Shown here: positions 43,283 through 53,905 of the stretch, one piece after another
Position numbering within the stretch: position 1 is the stretch's first letter
Layout of the letters: each line of letters opens with the position of its first letter
From: a virus
Virus record (IMG/VR): IMGVR_UViG_3300023174_000045
Coordinates: 161,081 to 225,080 of that record
DNA: 64,000 nt
Reading direction: 5' to 3' (one strand)
The notes under the pieces: generated by a model
Told to the model about the DNA's origin: nothing
Databases searched by the model: none
What the model saw: the letters and a program-made list of their open reading frames with translations, nothing else
Position numbers and translations under genes: made by a program

Positions 43283-44517
43283 TGGTAATCAATCAAGTCA
43301 GCAAATTCAGGCTCAACTGTACGTAAGTTTTGATTACGTTTGCGATCCAGGTCTGCAATTTTCATGCGCAACATGAACCCATCTGTACTTGCACCATTAA
43401 GCATGAAATTTATAATGTGATCAAACTCTTCACGGTACTCAATCGGCACATCTGCTGAGCGCAAATGCTCTGCAATACCTGCTTTGGCAGTGTCAGGCAG
43501 AGTGGCAATACTGAAGTACCAAGAATCATGCATCATGTTCCAATACACAAAATCAAACTTTTGCAGTGCTATCCAGTGGGCTAACTGATCAATGTAACGT
43601 ACATTGAACACATTCACAGTGCTACAACATTGTAATTGCAGATTAGGCATTTGAGTTTTTAAATATTGAAAACTTGTAATGTTGTCTAATACCACAGCCC
43701 AGTCTGCATTGGTGCGTTGATATTCAAAGCGGGCACCCAAGTCGTCAATGCTAAATGCTACTTCTACAGTTTTAAAGTGCGGCCAAATATCCATGGCCCG
43801 TGCAGGATATTGTGTGCCATTGGTGTTGTAGTGTATTTCCACTTGGTGCGCAATGCCTCGATCAACAATGCCTTGCAACATGTCAAAGTGTTCGTCAATC
43901 ATAAATGGCTCGCCGCCTGTAAATTCAATGTAACGTATGTTGGATAACACTGAATCAATTTGTTTCCAAAAATAAACATTTTCCCTAGGCCATGCCCCAG
44001 CACGTAACATTTGATAAGCATAAGTTTTTTTCTTATCTTCTTTGGGATCCATGTTATTGAGTTCTTCTGTGGCAAATTGACTTGAACTCCAGGGACCACA
44101 AATACGGCATTTTAAATTGCAAATATTACCCAGTTTCAAATCCAAAAACATCAAGGGTTTGGCATCCAAAGTCCATTCTTTATCTGTTCCAGAAGATAAA
44201 AAATGTTTAGCCATTGGAGATTCAAGACGTTTTAAGGTATGCATTCGTTTGCTGGTGCGACCAGCACGTTCTTCATTCCAACATTTACGACAGGTCTGTG
44301 GTTGTTCTCCAGCAAGAAATTGCTCACGCAGTCGGCGCATGTGATTGGAGTCCTGTACTTCAGTAAAATTAAAATTGCCACTGTCCAATTTGAATTTGTT
44401 GCCTTCATTGTCCACAATGTCGTCGTCGGCAAGACAACATGGATTTAAAGTTCCCACTGGCGAAGCTTCAAGGCTGATCCAGGGTAATACGCAAAATTTA
44501 TCGTGTGGTATATTCAT
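43279..44517 (-). CDS. radical SAM protein with N-terminal twitch/SPASM-like region, 2
   Basis: 412 residues. FCVLPWISLEASP, NPCC and CRKC N-terminal cysteines; LGNICNLKCRICG near 130 is the CxxxCxxC motif; EFTGGEPFM SAM-binding block. Overlaps both neighbours by four bases. PW...CC subtype. Confidence 0.85.
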   Translation of the reverse strand: MNIPHDKFCVLPWISLEASPVGTLNPCCLADDDIVDNEGNKFKLDSGNFNFTEVQDSNHMRRLREQFLAGEQPQTCRKCWNEERAGRTSKRMHTLKRLESPMAKHFLSSGTDKEWTLDAKPLMFLDLKLGNICNLKCRICGPWSSSQFATEELNNMDPKEDKKKTYAYQMLRAGAWPRENVYFWKQIDSVLSNIRYIEFTGGEPFMIDEHFDMLQGIVDRGIAHQVEIHYNTNGTQYPARAMDIWPHFKTVEVAFSIDDLGARFEYQRTNADWAVVLDNITSFQYLKTQMPNLQLQCCSTVNVFNVRYIDQLAHWIALQKFDFVYWNMMHDSWYFSIATLPDTAKAGIAEHLRSADVPIEYREEFDHIINFMLNGASTDGFMLRMKIADLDRKRNQNLRTVEPEFADLIDYQ

Positions 44518-46211
44518 TTTAATGCCGCTAATTCTGGAATTATGTTCATGATGTCTTCTTTTCTTATATTATCTAGTTCGTATGTTTTACGCCAAAATGT
44601 GTCAATCAAGTGTGTGTTATCTGTAGCCTTCATAAAACTCAAGGCTGATTGAAATCCCACCGTGGCACGGTGAAGAGGATCTCTATCCTTCAACCAATCT
44701 AAATGTTTTAGGTACTTTTCTTCCAATTGTTGTTTGTATTCTGCAGGTGCAATGTCTAGTCTGTAATATGCAGGGTCTTGCAAAATATTTACGTTTAGAT
44801 CTTGGGCCTTAATAAGGCCGCGCTCAACCCAGTCTCTATGAAAATCAGGCAGATGCCACGCATTCATAATGCTTAATGTGGGACTAATATAAAAATCTAC
44901 CTCAGGGCATGTGCGTAACATATCTTGACGATTTTGTTCTACCACAGACCAATTGGTACCTTTGCGAATATATTCTGCATGTGGCCCAGAAGCATCCAAA
45001 CTTGCCCCCACTGCTACACTGTCAAACAGTTTCCAATATTCAAATACTGATTTGCCTTTAAGTTCAGTATGTGTAAAGTTTGTGTTATAAATCAATCTCA
45101 CATGAAACATTTTGCGTTGAACAAGTTCTTCTAAAATACGATAGTGCTCTTCCATCAGTAGTGGCTCACCACCAGCAAAATATATTTGTTCCACATAATC
45201 CAAATGTGGTTCTAGTTGTTCCCACATGTCTGTTTCTGTACGACCAGCGTACAGCAAAGCTGAATTTTGTTCTTTCCAGATGTTACCTGCTAACTTGGCT
45301 TGATCTTGATACCACTGGCTTGAAAAAATATATCCACAACTGCGACATTTTAAATTGCATAAATTACTGAATCGAATATCCCAGTAAGTCATTTTGAAAA
45401 TATCTAAATGTCCATCATCTTTGGTTTGTTGCACAAAATCAATGTGATGTCCGTGATGTTTGTTGGCACTTTGTCGTCCACTGAAAAATCCATTATCTTC
45501 TTGTTCATAGCACCGACCACATGTTGGGTTTGATACTTCATTCAACATATCTTTGCGTAGCACTTTTAATGCGGTATCATTCCATATTTCTTTAAGATCT
45601 TGGCTATGACAATTACCTATTTTCCCCACTTTCATTTCAGCATGACAACAGGGGTATGCTTCACCTGTTGGATAGGCATGCAAATGTATCCATGGGTACA
45701 TACAAAATGTTTTACTCTCTGTCAACAAGAATTTTTCTCTGTCAGTGACATCATTTATATTAATTTTCATTGGATTCACAGATCCGTATTGATAAATTTC
45801 TTTCAAACTTGTTGGAGAACGGGCAAGCATGATTTTAGAAAAATCTTCTGAAGATCTAATTACAGTGACTGGCACAGCGTCTTGACTGATTTTGTTAATG
45901 TATTCAATCTCTTGGTTGATGTCAGGATTAGATGAAACAATTATCACAAATGCATTTGAAATATCAACTTCGTTTAATATCACTTGTAAATTTTTTAAAA
46001 TATATCCCACATTATTTTCTGATGAATAATAGTCTTTTGAATGTAAAAAAACTATGCGTTCATCAGGAGTGTACTCTACACGATGCAACTGCTGGCATTT
46101 TTGTTCTAGCCATTGTTGACTTTGTTGATAATTTTGATCCCAGCTGCTAAGATCAACAACATCAACAACGTTGTATTGTTTTTTAAGATTGTTAATTATT
46201 GATTGAATCAT
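44514..46211 (-). CDS. radical SAM protein with extra N-terminal domain, 3
   Basis: 565 residues; the first about 160 residues are an added domain (MIQSIINNLKKQYNVVDV..., IVFLHSKDYY) absent from the others. Then FCMYPWIHLHAYP, YPCC, CGRC, SNLCNLKCRSCG near 285 and YFAGGEPLL. PW...CC subtype. AT-richer than neighbours. Overlaps the next gene upstream by 20 bases. Confidence 0.85.
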   Translation of the reverse strand: MIQSIINNLKKQYNVVDVVDLSSWDQNYQQSQQWLEQKCQQLHRVEYTPDERIVFLHSKDYYSSENNVGYILKNLQVILNEVDISNAFVIIVSSNPDINQEIEYINKISQDAVPVTVIRSSEDFSKIMLARSPTSLKEIYQYGSVNPMKININDVTDREKFLLTESKTFCMYPWIHLHAYPTGEAYPCCHAEMKVGKIGNCHSQDLKEIWNDTALKVLRKDMLNEVSNPTCGRCYEQEDNGFFSGRQSANKHHGHHIDFVQQTKDDGHLDIFKMTYWDIRFSNLCNLKCRSCGYIFSSQWYQDQAKLAGNIWKEQNSALLYAGRTETDMWEQLEPHLDYVEQIYFAGGEPLLMEEHYRILEELVQRKMFHVRLIYNTNFTHTELKGKSVFEYWKLFDSVAVGASLDASGPHAEYIRKGTNWSVVEQNRQDMLRTCPEVDFYISPTLSIMNAWHLPDFHRDWVERGLIKAQDLNVNILQDPAYYRLDIAPAEYKQQLEEKYLKHLDWLKDRDPLHRATVGFQSALSFMKATDNTHLIDTFWRKTYELDNIRKEDIMNIIPELAALK

Positions 46212-47535
46212 ACCATTCTGCTAGGTTGGGAAATGCTCTAGCAAAGATTTTGTCTCTGCGCTGATCATATTGTGTGTAAAATTGCTTGAAGTCATTCAAC
46301 AACTTGGGCATTTCAAATGCTTCACTGTGTGGAGTTTTAACAATATCTAAATAATCAATCAGGCGTTGTACATGGTTGACTTCGTGTTCGTGCAAGCAGG
46401 GATTTTCACTATTGTGGAACAACCATGCTTGCAGTTGTAATCGATAACGATTGCGCAATTCTTCTGGTAATACCAATGCACTTTGAAAACTAGGAAAGCG
46501 TAATATATTTAATGTAAAGTTGATTTGGTCACGACCATAGCGTTGTTTCAAATACAACATCATGTTGAGATGATCCACAAGACTGTCCAGGCACAATGCG
46601 TTAATGGTACACATGATGTGCAAGGCCTTTACTAACTTGCCCTCCAACAAATACAACACGTTCTGCAGCCATTGGTCATAGTTCAAGCCGTCACGTATGT
46701 ACTCTGCTTGCTTAAATGTTGCTTCCATTGATGTATATACTTCCACGTCAGGCAAGGTGCGAATGGCGGCACCAAACTCCATCATCTTGGGCAGTTCAAT
46801 ACCCAGGTTTGAATTGATGGCCAGACGTGTTGTGCTACGACCTTGGTTCTGTTTAAACCAATCAATCAGTTTCCAGGTGTAGCCCGACATCAAGGGCTCA
46901 CCGCCGGTTATTCGGAGTTCTTGGAGAGTGCGGTGGAGGTCTCGTTCCCACCAGTCGAAGAAGGCTTCCACGTACGGATTAGTTTCACCGAATTTATAAA
47001 GTTGAGCACTATCGTGAGTGTGAGTAAAGTGGTTCCTACCATCGCTAACCAACCCGTTGTAGGGTCCATGCTTGCGTATATCATTGACCCAAGTGGAACT
47101 AAAAGCAGGATTGCAATAAGAACAAGCAAATTGACAAGTGCGATCGAAACTGATTTCCAGTGTTCTAAGATTAACGTCATCTTGGACGGGAGTGTTGACT
47201 GCTTCATGTAAGGCCTCTATGGGATAAATTTTGCTTTTGTACACACGGTCACTCACAGCATTGGTGTCCATGTCTTCAATCTTCCAGCAGTACTCGCAAC
47301 CAGCAGGGCGTTTGCCCATGACCATGTCACGACGATCTGCTTTCTTTTGGTCAGTATTGTGCAGCAGCCTAGAGTTGTTATTGACTTTATCAACGTCAAT
47401 CAAATGAGCTGGCGGGTGATGGCAACTTGTGGTCTGCCCACTTCCTAACCAAATGGTAGCATTGTACCATTTCGCTGCACAAAAACTTGAGGACACAGGA
47501 TCTAATACCTGTTGTTTAAATTCTAAATCATTCAT
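46192..47535 (-). CDS. radical SAM protein, KW...CHHPP subtype, 4
   Basis: 447 residues. N-terminal FCAAKWYNATIWLG and SCHHPPAHLI, then CEYC; DRTCQFACSYCNP near 135 is the CxxxCxxC motif; ITGGEPLM. Differs from copies 1-3 by the KW...HPP block shared with 49694. Lies next to two TEK-KP genes. Confidence 0.85.
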   Translation of the reverse strand: MNDLEFKQQVLDPVSSSFCAAKWYNATIWLGSGQTTSCHHPPAHLIDVDKVNNNSRLLHNTDQKKADRRDMVMGKRPAGCEYCWKIEDMDTNAVSDRVYKSKIYPIEALHEAVNTPVQDDVNLRTLEISFDRTCQFACSYCNPAFSSTWVNDIRKHGPYNGLVSDGRNHFTHTHDSAQLYKFGETNPYVEAFFDWWERDLHRTLQELRITGGEPLMSGYTWKLIDWFKQNQGRSTTRLAINSNLGIELPKMMEFGAAIRTLPDVEVYTSMEATFKQAEYIRDGLNYDQWLQNVLYLLEGKLVKALHIMCTINALCLDSLVDHLNMMLYLKQRYGRDQINFTLNILRFPSFQSALVLPEELRNRYRLQLQAWLFHNSENPCLHEHEVNHVQRLIDYLDIVKTPHSEAFEMPKLLNDFKQFYTQYDQRRDKIFARAFPNLAEWYDSINN

Positions 47536-48619
47536 TTATATATTGGGTTAACCGTTCGGGGAGTTCTGCACGTTCACGACGATTGTGTTCGCGAAGTTGT
47601 TGATAATTGTATTTACAAACAGATCTAGCTGCCTCCAAGAAACTGGCAGCACCATTATAACATATATCAGCAACAACGTCAACAATTCTATTGGCACGAT
47701 CGGTGGGGTCATCTATTAAATCAAATGTTTCATCAATCAGGTGCCCGAATGTTTGAAAACCTGCACTACGTAAATCTCTATAGTATCCTCGATTGGCTGC
47801 CACAACAAATGGATGACACATGATTATAGGCTTCCAAATCTTTTCTGTACGAAACGTGTAAGGATAATCAAATATGGTTTCTGTTACAACACTAAAACAG
47901 GTGTCTACATAAGCACGTGGATTTACAATAGCATCGCCCCAGGTGTTACCAAACAAATGATGTTTTACAAATCCTGTTGTCACAGTGCTCATGTTGGGCA
48001 CTGCACGAGCAATTTCATATTGAGGGGGCAACAATCTAATAGGTTCATCAGGTTGAGTGTGTAATGCACTACTCCAAGTCATCTCCACATGATCGCCAAG
48101 ATTGGTCCATAGCGCACGATCTAACAATCCCTGTTTACGCATGGCATCTATTAGATACTTGCGGTGTGGACGCAGCCGTCCATTTAAAAACAAAAAATCA
48201 TAGAGCTTGTGTTGTGTTTGTACATTGTGCGTGGCGGCATCAAGATTTTCCAGATACTCTACAATGTTAGAAAAGTAACCGTCTGTTTTGCAGTAGTTCC
48301 ACCCAGGTTCTAAGTCTCCGGATGTTAGTAATCCGATGCGTCCGTCACGAACATATTCTGTTATCATCAGTCTACGAAGTTGTAGCAGTATGGTTTCACT
48401 GCCTTCGGCAGGATTGGAAAATACAATATGACCTGGATGTTTGGTGGCCCACTCTGTTATGGGATACCAGTTTTCTTTTAGTACAACTCTGCCTACAATG
48501 TATATCGCATCAGGATCTAGTTCCGTGGGCCACTGCCAAAAGCTGGCATCGGCATATGGTTTGAGCAAGTCCCATACTTCGGCCCACTCGTCTACAATGA
48601 TTTTATGTTGTCCTAGCAT
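47528..48619 (-). CDS. TEK-KP family putative glycosyltransferase, copy 3
   Basis: 363 residues, MLGQHKIIVDEWAEVWD start; TEKIWKPIIMCHPFVVAA and YRDLRSAGFQTFGHLIDETFD near 275-320. Full-length paralogue of the next gene: tandem duplication. Between two KW-type radical-SAM genes. Confidence 0.7.
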   Translation of the reverse strand: MLGQHKIIVDEWAEVWDLLKPYADASFWQWPTELDPDAIYIVGRVVLKENWYPITEWATKHPGHIVFSNPAEGSETILLQLRRLMITEYVRDGRIGLLTSGDLEPGWNYCKTDGYFSNIVEYLENLDAATHNVQTQHKLYDFLFLNGRLRPHRKYLIDAMRKQGLLDRALWTNLGDHVEMTWSSALHTQPDEPIRLLPPQYEIARAVPNMSTVTTGFVKHHLFGNTWGDAIVNPRAYVDTCFSVVTETIFDYPYTFRTEKIWKPIIMCHPFVVAANRGYYRDLRSAGFQTFGHLIDETFDLIDDPTDRANRIVDVVADICYNGAASFLEAARSVCKYNYQQLREHNRRERAELPERLTQYINE

Positions 48620-49710
48620 TAGATGTTCTGATTTAAAAAATTTAAAAAACGTTCAGGAAATTCTTGTTGAATTTTGATCGCTGTATCAGCAAAATGTTGC
48701 TGGTTGTATATGCATATATCACGTGATTCTTTAAGAAATTGATCAAGATCTGATTTACATAAATCTTCAACGACTTCGGCTATTCGACTTAGTCGCTGTT
48801 GCTTATCTTCGATCAGATCAAAACTTTCATCTATCAAGTGTTCGAATGTTTTGAACCCTAGATTACGAATATCTTTGTAGTACCCGGCGTTAGCCACTGC
48901 AATCCAGGGATGCCCTATTGCAATAGGCTTCCAGATCTTTTCAGTCCTAAAACTGTAAGAATCCGTGACAGTTTCTGTTACCAACGAAAAATACGTGTCA
49001 ATATAAGGTTCTGCAACTAGTTGTCCATCACCCCAGGTGCCATTGAACAAGTGACGTTTAACTTCCAAAAACTTGTCGTAGCCAGATAGCGCACTGGCAT
49101 CTAAATTAGATTGATACTCCGATAGTTCATATTTTTTGTCTAGTAAATGTATATCAGCCATGTTGCGATCGAGACAGCTCCATAAACTTTGATCTATTAG
49201 ATTGTTGTTTTTAAATCGTTCTATTAGGTACTTGCGGTGCCATCGATACATGCCATTCAAAAACAAAAATTTATAAGGCTTACTGGTTTTGTTATATATT
49301 TCGTTGACTCTAGCGCACTGCGGTTTGTTTTTTTCATTTTTATAGATTTCTACCAAAAAAGTTTCGTGGGCTAGACATGCATACTCATGCCCTAGTTCAG
49401 CACCAGCAATAATCAGAAATTGTTTTTGTTTAGCAATAGCATCTATTCCAGTTTCTAACAAATCACAAGCCAGTGTTATTGATCCTTCAAAAGGATGACT
49501 ATAAACTACTTTTATACGTTTTGTTTCAATTAGCTCTTGTATATAATCAAAGTTTTTGTAGAATAATGCTCGACCAAAAATATAAATTCCATCCTCAATC
49601 ACCTGGTTCACCTGGTCAGAAAAATCAACTGAGCTAGAATAAACCATTGAGTTAAATAGCTCAGGAATTCCGCACCATGGGTCTACAATGATTTTATGAT
49701 TGCCGAGCAT
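48619..49710 (-). CDS. TEK-KP family putative glycosyltransferase, copy 4
   Basis: 363 residues from ATG at 49710 (GGAGGAG ten bases upstream; a GTG at 49719 is in frame). MLGNHKIIVDPWCGIPELF, TEKIWKPIAIGHPWIAVA and LGFKTFEHLIDESFD. Overlaps copy 3 by one base. Lower GC than copy 3 although paralogous. Confidence 0.7.
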   Translation of the reverse strand: MLGNHKIIVDPWCGIPELFNSMVYSSSVDFSDQVNQVIEDGIYIFGRALFYKNFDYIQELIETKRIKVVYSHPFEGSITLACDLLETGIDAIAKQKQFLIIAGAELGHEYACLAHETFLVEIYKNEKNKPQCARVNEIYNKTSKPYKFLFLNGMYRWHRKYLIERFKNNNLIDQSLWSCLDRNMADIHLLDKKYELSEYQSNLDASALSGYDKFLEVKRHLFNGTWGDGQLVAEPYIDTYFSLVTETVTDSYSFRTEKIWKPIAIGHPWIAVANAGYYKDIRNLGFKTFEHLIDESFDLIEDKQQRLSRIAEVVEDLCKSDLDQFLKESRDICIYNQQHFADTAIKIQQEFPERFLNFLNQNI

Positions 49711-51091
49711 GGTATGCACACTCCTCCCACCATGACCTCATCTCTGGAAATGTTTTCAAAAAGTCTGTGTCACGACGACGATCATGTTCGCTGAAGAAAC
49801 GATAGAAGTCTGCTTTTGCCACACTGTGATCTGCCAACTGTGCTGACCGCATCCAGGCAATGTCGCGATCCAGTCTGTGTAGTTCATAGTCTTTGAATCC
49901 TTTGAATGGTGCCTCTTCTGTTTCAATTTGTCGTACCATCCATGCCCACAACCATTCCAGCTTCTCTGCGTAGCTTTCGGGCAAGATCTGTAGACTTTGC
50001 CAAGCAGGCTCACGCAACACAGGCGTGTCAAACCACACACGTTGATATGTGTTGCTGTATACCTTACGCAGTCCTAGTATGCCAGCAAACAGTTTGTCCA
50101 AACTGGTCACACTCAAATTGTTCATTGTGATGATAAATGTGAGACTGCTGTAATTGGGTACTTCTGTAAGGAATTGATTTACTCGGTCCCATAGCAGTTC
50201 AAAGTCTAACCCGTGCCGCATGTATTCAGCTTGTTCGCCCCAGCCATCTAGGCTCACATACTGCATGAAATGTTCTATGCGACCATCACACAGTTGTTTG
50301 ACGTACGCTAGATACTTTTGCCACGACTTTTCATCTACACTAAAGTTGCTTGTGACATTTAAGTGTAGTCGGGGACTGGGGTTGGCCAACACATAATCAA
50401 ACACACGATAGGTATTTTTGTCCAACAGTGGCTCTCCACCAGTCATTCTAAAGTGTTCTAGGTGTGGATACAGAGTTGGCCACCAGGACCAGAAGGCGTC
50501 AATATAAGGGTTGGACTCTCGAACTGGAATTGGTCTACGTTGGCCCACAAAGTGCTCAGGAGCATTGTGTGGACGACTAGTAGGGTAAGCACCCAAGCGC
50601 GAAATTTCATCTGCCCATGAGCTTGAGAACTGAGGGCTACAATAGCTACACTTGAGATTGCAAGCGTGATTAAAATTAACTTCAACATAACTGGGGATAA
50701 CATCTTCCTCTCCTGTGCTGTTCTTTATTGATTCAAAATCCACCGCGGCCCAAGGCTCGCCTGACCGATAATGACGATCACTGAGTTTACCTTCATTTTC
50801 CATGTTCCAACAGTAAGAACATTCTGTGGGTTTCTCTCCTGCCAACATCATCCGACGTTGAGTTTTTTTGTGAGCAGTGTTGTGTAATGCGCTGGGGTTG
50901 ACTTTGATTGCATCTGCATCTATAGCATGCAGGGGTGGATGATAACATGAGTTGTTGAGTCCAGTGGGCAAGTGAAAGCTGACTTGTTTCCATTTGGCCA
51001 AACAAAGTGCAGGTCCTAATTGTGCTTTCATCTGTTCAGCAGAGTTCAAGAACTTGCTTTTGGTGCCTATGGACTCATCACCTTTGTTCAT
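49694..51091 (-). CDS. radical SAM protein, KW...CYHPP subtype, 5
   Basis: 465 residues. LCLAKWKQVSFHLP and SCYHPPLHAI, CSYC, then FNHACNLKCSYCSP near 145 and MTGGEPLL. Closest relative of copy 4. TAATG overlap with the GT-like gene upstream. Confidence 0.85.
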   Translation of the reverse strand: MNKGDESIGTKSKFLNSAEQMKAQLGPALCLAKWKQVSFHLPTGLNNSCYHPPLHAIDADAIKVNPSALHNTAHKKTQRRMMLAGEKPTECSYCWNMENEGKLSDRHYRSGEPWAAVDFESIKNSTGEEDVIPSYVEVNFNHACNLKCSYCSPQFSSSWADEISRLGAYPTSRPHNAPEHFVGQRRPIPVRESNPYIDAFWSWWPTLYPHLEHFRMTGGEPLLDKNTYRVFDYVLANPSPRLHLNVTSNFSVDEKSWQKYLAYVKQLCDGRIEHFMQYVSLDGWGEQAEYMRHGLDFELLWDRVNQFLTEVPNYSSLTFIITMNNLSVTSLDKLFAGILGLRKVYSNTYQRVWFDTPVLREPAWQSLQILPESYAEKLEWLWAWMVRQIETEEAPFKGFKDYELHRLDRDIAWMRSAQLADHSVAKADFYRFFSEHDRRRDTDFLKTFPEMRSWWEECAYHARQS

Positions 51092-52017
51092 TACCAGCCT
51101 TCTTGTTCACGGATAACATCAATCTCTCTCACCATGACACCACGATTTGACCAGTTGCTACGATAGTGATGTTTGAAGAACTTGCTTTGTTCACCTTCAA
51201 ATATGGCCATGGGCAGGTCCAATTGTGAATACAAATCATCTGCCACACGTCCGCCTAACAATCGTGGGTCTGAATCTTTCACACTATTCCAAAGTTCTGC
51301 AAGTGCATCAAAGTCTTGAACTTGTTTGTGATCCCAGTTTGTGAGCATGGTCATGTATGTGCCTTGTCTGGCACCGGCCATGGCCCACTGACCGTTGTTG
51401 ACGTCTGCACCAATGTTGTGCCATATGGTCAAATTATCTAAATTTCTTTTGTGTACTTGTTCTTGAAATTCTTCTACACTGGGTTTGGCACCTTTGTTCA
51501 GGCACATTTTTACACCTTCACGGAATCCGGCACGCCATGCTTGGAAAGCGGATCCATTGGGGTATGTGGTCGAATAACAGTCGTACATGGGCCAGTACAA
51601 GGGATCAAAACAAAACTCTACTTCAGTTTCCACACGGCCATCGGTGGCTTCGTGTGTGCGCATGTTGTTGACAAATTCACGTGTCCACGAACTTAAACCG
51701 CCATTGCCATACATCAGGCCATTGATGTGATTTTTTGCTCGCCAACGAAACACCGCTTGTTCCCAGTCTGGTGTCACAAATGTCAGCGTTTGGTTAAAGA
51801 AGGCAGAATCAGGAATGTTGTCACCGTCAATGAGTATAAAACGCTCAGTGGTGCTGACAGCGGCAGCGGCTTTGTGTGCGGCGTCACTGCCCTTTACGCC
51901 GTCTACTCTTGTGGCCCATGGTACCATGTTCTTGATCTTTACCCAAAATTCTTCTTTTTCAGGTTCATCATAACTTAGGTATACACAGTCTAGGTCTGCA
52001 ATGTCAATTTGATTCAT
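51091..52017 (-). CDS. GT-like protein, homologue of the 865-aa protein C-terminus
   Basis: 308 residues from ATG at 52017 (GGAG before it). [14 protein letters not shown] near 75 looks like a GT-A aspartate motif; [17 protein letters not shown] and [14 protein letters not shown] correspond to blocks in the C-terminal part of 30934-33531. Predicted glycosyltransferase; donor and acceptor unknown. Confidence 0.65.
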   Translation of the reverse strand: MNQIDIADLDCVYLSYDEPEKEEFWVKIKNMVPWATRVDGVKGSDAAHKAAAAVSTTERFILIDGDNIPDSAFFNQTLTFVTPDWEQAVFRWRAKNHINGLMYGNGGLSSWTREFVNNMRTHEATDGRVETEVEFCFDPLYWPMYDCYSTTYPNGSAFQAWRAGFREGVKMCLNKGAKPSVEEFQEQVHKRNLDNLTIWHNIGADVNNGQWAMAGARQGTYMTMLTNWDHKQVQDFDALAELWNSVKDSDPRLLGGRVADDLYSQLDLPMAIFEGEQSKFFKHHYRSNWSNRGVMVREIDVIREQEGW

Positions 52018-52339
52018 ATGTTTTTTTACTCCATTTGGTATGAGGTCGGCTCTCAGCAACGATTACAGCGACATTGTCAGGATGACAAGGGGATCCAGAG
52101 TTGCCAGGAACCAATTTTGTTGTAGTTTTCCAAGTTACTTCTACTAGTTGCCCGTCACGCACACGCACGTTGGAAGGACTGCGGGCAAAAGTTGCTTGAT
52201 CAATTTCAATGTATGTACCAGGCTGATCCTCCATGCTGTAGAATAATGGGAAGCCATCAGCGTCATGATACAAACGATAAAATGGAGGCGGTGGGTCAAG
52301 CACGGCCTGAAACATTTTGATTAATTCTTCAGGTGTCAT
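52004..52339 (-). CDS. hypothetical protein, 111 aa
   Basis: [22 protein letters not shown] start, then a beta-rich body ([18 protein letters not shown]). ATGA overlap with the gene upstream and 14-base overlap with the one downstream. Conserved in phages as far as I recall; function unknown. Confidence 0.65.
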   Translation of the reverse strand: MTPEELIKMFQAVLDPPPPFYRLYHDADGFPLFYSMEDQPGTYIEIDQATFARSPSNVRVRDGQLVEVTWKTTTKLVPGNSGSPCHPDNVAVIVAESRPHTKWSKKTYESN

Positions 52340-53106
52340 GCTCGCCACTCTTTGACATTGTAATGAAATGCACCTGTTTGTGGCACAGTTTGTATGCGTA
52401 GTCGCAAGTCTTGATATTCCCACACCAGTTCATCCAACCAGTGTTCAGTATGCGTTCCTGCTATGTGGCGTTTCATATGCACAATCTTTGGGTATGTGCT
52501 GAATGGCATTGTCACACGTTCAGGTCCTATGATTTCAGCAGCCATGGCATACACCAAATCTGTAGATGGAACTTCATCTGGAAACTTTATGAGTTTTTTA
52601 AACTCTGCCCAGTTGGCAAATATATCACGCACCCAGCCAAAGAATTCTTTGGCAGTTTCACTGCGCCGCCAATATGTGACAGCATTGTACACGTCAGGCA
52701 AGTTGTTGGCATCAAACACTCGTCGATAGTTTCTTGCTGTGCTGACATTATCCTGCCAATCTCTACAGCCTGTTGATATTACTACATCACGATGTCTAAA
52801 CTGAGTCCACCAATGGTCGATGGGACTCACTATCAACATGTCTGCTTCCAGTTTGATGGTTTCACGAAATGGTGTGAGTCTAAACAGTTGTGCATCATTG
52901 GCAAATGGGTTGGCATTAGGCACAATCTGTCTGTAGTGATCATACAAGGGTTCAGTGTAAGCACGGTCTGTGACTAGACAAATACGTGCTGACGGATCCC
53001 AGTAGCGTATGGTCTTGGCCAAGGTGCGGGCGCAATCCTGGTAATCAATAGTGTCGCTGTTGACCGCAACAATTAAGTAACCTTGTTCATCAATGGGCTG
53101 CAACAA
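52336..53106 (-). CDS. GT8-like putative glycosyltransferase
   Basis: 256 residues. [24 protein letters not shown] start and [17 protein letters not shown] near 85 give a GT-A fold with an EAD-type metal motif; HMKRHIAG and HYNVKEW near the C-terminus. Weak paralogue of the next gene upstream. ATGA overlap with 52004. Confidence 0.65.
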   Translation of the reverse strand: MLQPIDEQGYLIVAVNSDTIDYQDCARTLAKTIRYWDPSARICLVTDRAYTEPLYDHYRQIVPNANPFANDAQLFRLTPFRETIKLEADMLIVSPIDHWWTQFRHRDVVISTGCRDWQDNVSTARNYRRVFDANNLPDVYNAVTYWRRSETAKEFFGWVRDIFANWAEFKKLIKFPDEVPSTDLVYAMAAEIIGPERVTMPFSTYPKIVHMKRHIAGTHTEHWLDELVWEYQDLRLRIQTVPQTGAFHYNVKEWRA

Positions 53107-53905
53107 TGGCCTCCAAATGCTTTTTACCCATAGCGTGAAAATCCATGCCCCGCCAACTCATAGTTTTAAGCTGACCATCGGCATTGATGTATTCAACTTC
53201 ATAATGATCCTGCTCAATCCAAGTCAATCGGGGCTCAGGCATGATATTGACCATGCTGCCATATATCTCATGCACTGATTGTTCAGTCCCTGCTACCAGG
53301 CCTAGGGCAATGCTCAAAGCATGGTCATTGCGATAGTTACTTTGGTGGATGCCATACAAGTCTCGATAGTGTTGCCAATTGTTGCGGATCATTTGCATGC
53401 TATCAAATATGTATTGACTGATGTTGCCACGGCGAAACATCATTACAGTGGCCCACCACATGGGCATGTGATGCGCACCAAATGTGTCAAGGTTGGTCAA
53501 GTTGGCTACGTCAAGTGAATCCCGAAAGGCTGCAAACTGTTGCGGTATTTTTAATACATCCAACAAGGCATCACTGGCCACAACATAGTCAGCGTCCAGC
53601 ACCAGGGTTTGATCAAAAGGCGACAGTTCATAAGCATTGATTCGTCCAGCATTGTGCCAGGTTACTGTGGCGTTGTAGTCAGCAAAATGTCTTGACCCGC
53701 CAGCGTCCGGTGCAGTTACAATGATGTGCTCAAATTTGTACTGGGCGGCCACTTCTGGATTGTCTGTAACCACAGCCACAGGCAATTCTAAGTGGCGACG
53801 GATGTTTTTTGCACTCCATGCTGCCATAGCAATGTAATCTGTGGCCTCGTTGTTGAAGGCAAAGATCACGACACCTTGGCTCAGCGTTTTTTGCTTAGTT
53901 CGTCC
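53090..53905 (-). CDS. GT8-like putative glycosyltransferase
   Basis: About 271 residues. VVIFAFNNEATDYIAMAAWSAK start, FDQTLVLDADYVVAS (DAD metal motif) near 85, and FGAHHMPMWWATVMMF. GT-A fold glycosyltransferase by motif; substrate unknown. ATG at 53905 chosen; overlaps the upstream gene by 25 bases. Confidence 0.65.
   Translation of the reverse strand, partial: GRTKQKTLSQGVVIFAFNNEATDYIAMAAWSAKNIRRHLELPVAVVTDNPEVAAQYKFEHIIVTAPDAGGSRHFADYNATVTWHNAGRINAYELSPFDQTLVLDADYVVASDALLDVLKIPQQFAAFRDSLDVANLTNLDTFGAHHMPMWWATVMMFRRGNISQYIFDSMQMIRNNWQHYRDLYGIHQSNYRNDHALSIALGLVAGTEQSVHEIYGSMVNIMPEPRLTWIEQDHYEVEYINADGQLKTMSWRGMDFHAMGKKHLEAIVAAH

Noticed and set aside
44500-46211. Possible frameshift splitting a radical-SAM gene because of its odd length
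   Set aside because: The frame is continuous; the extra about 160 N-terminal residues form a separate domain.
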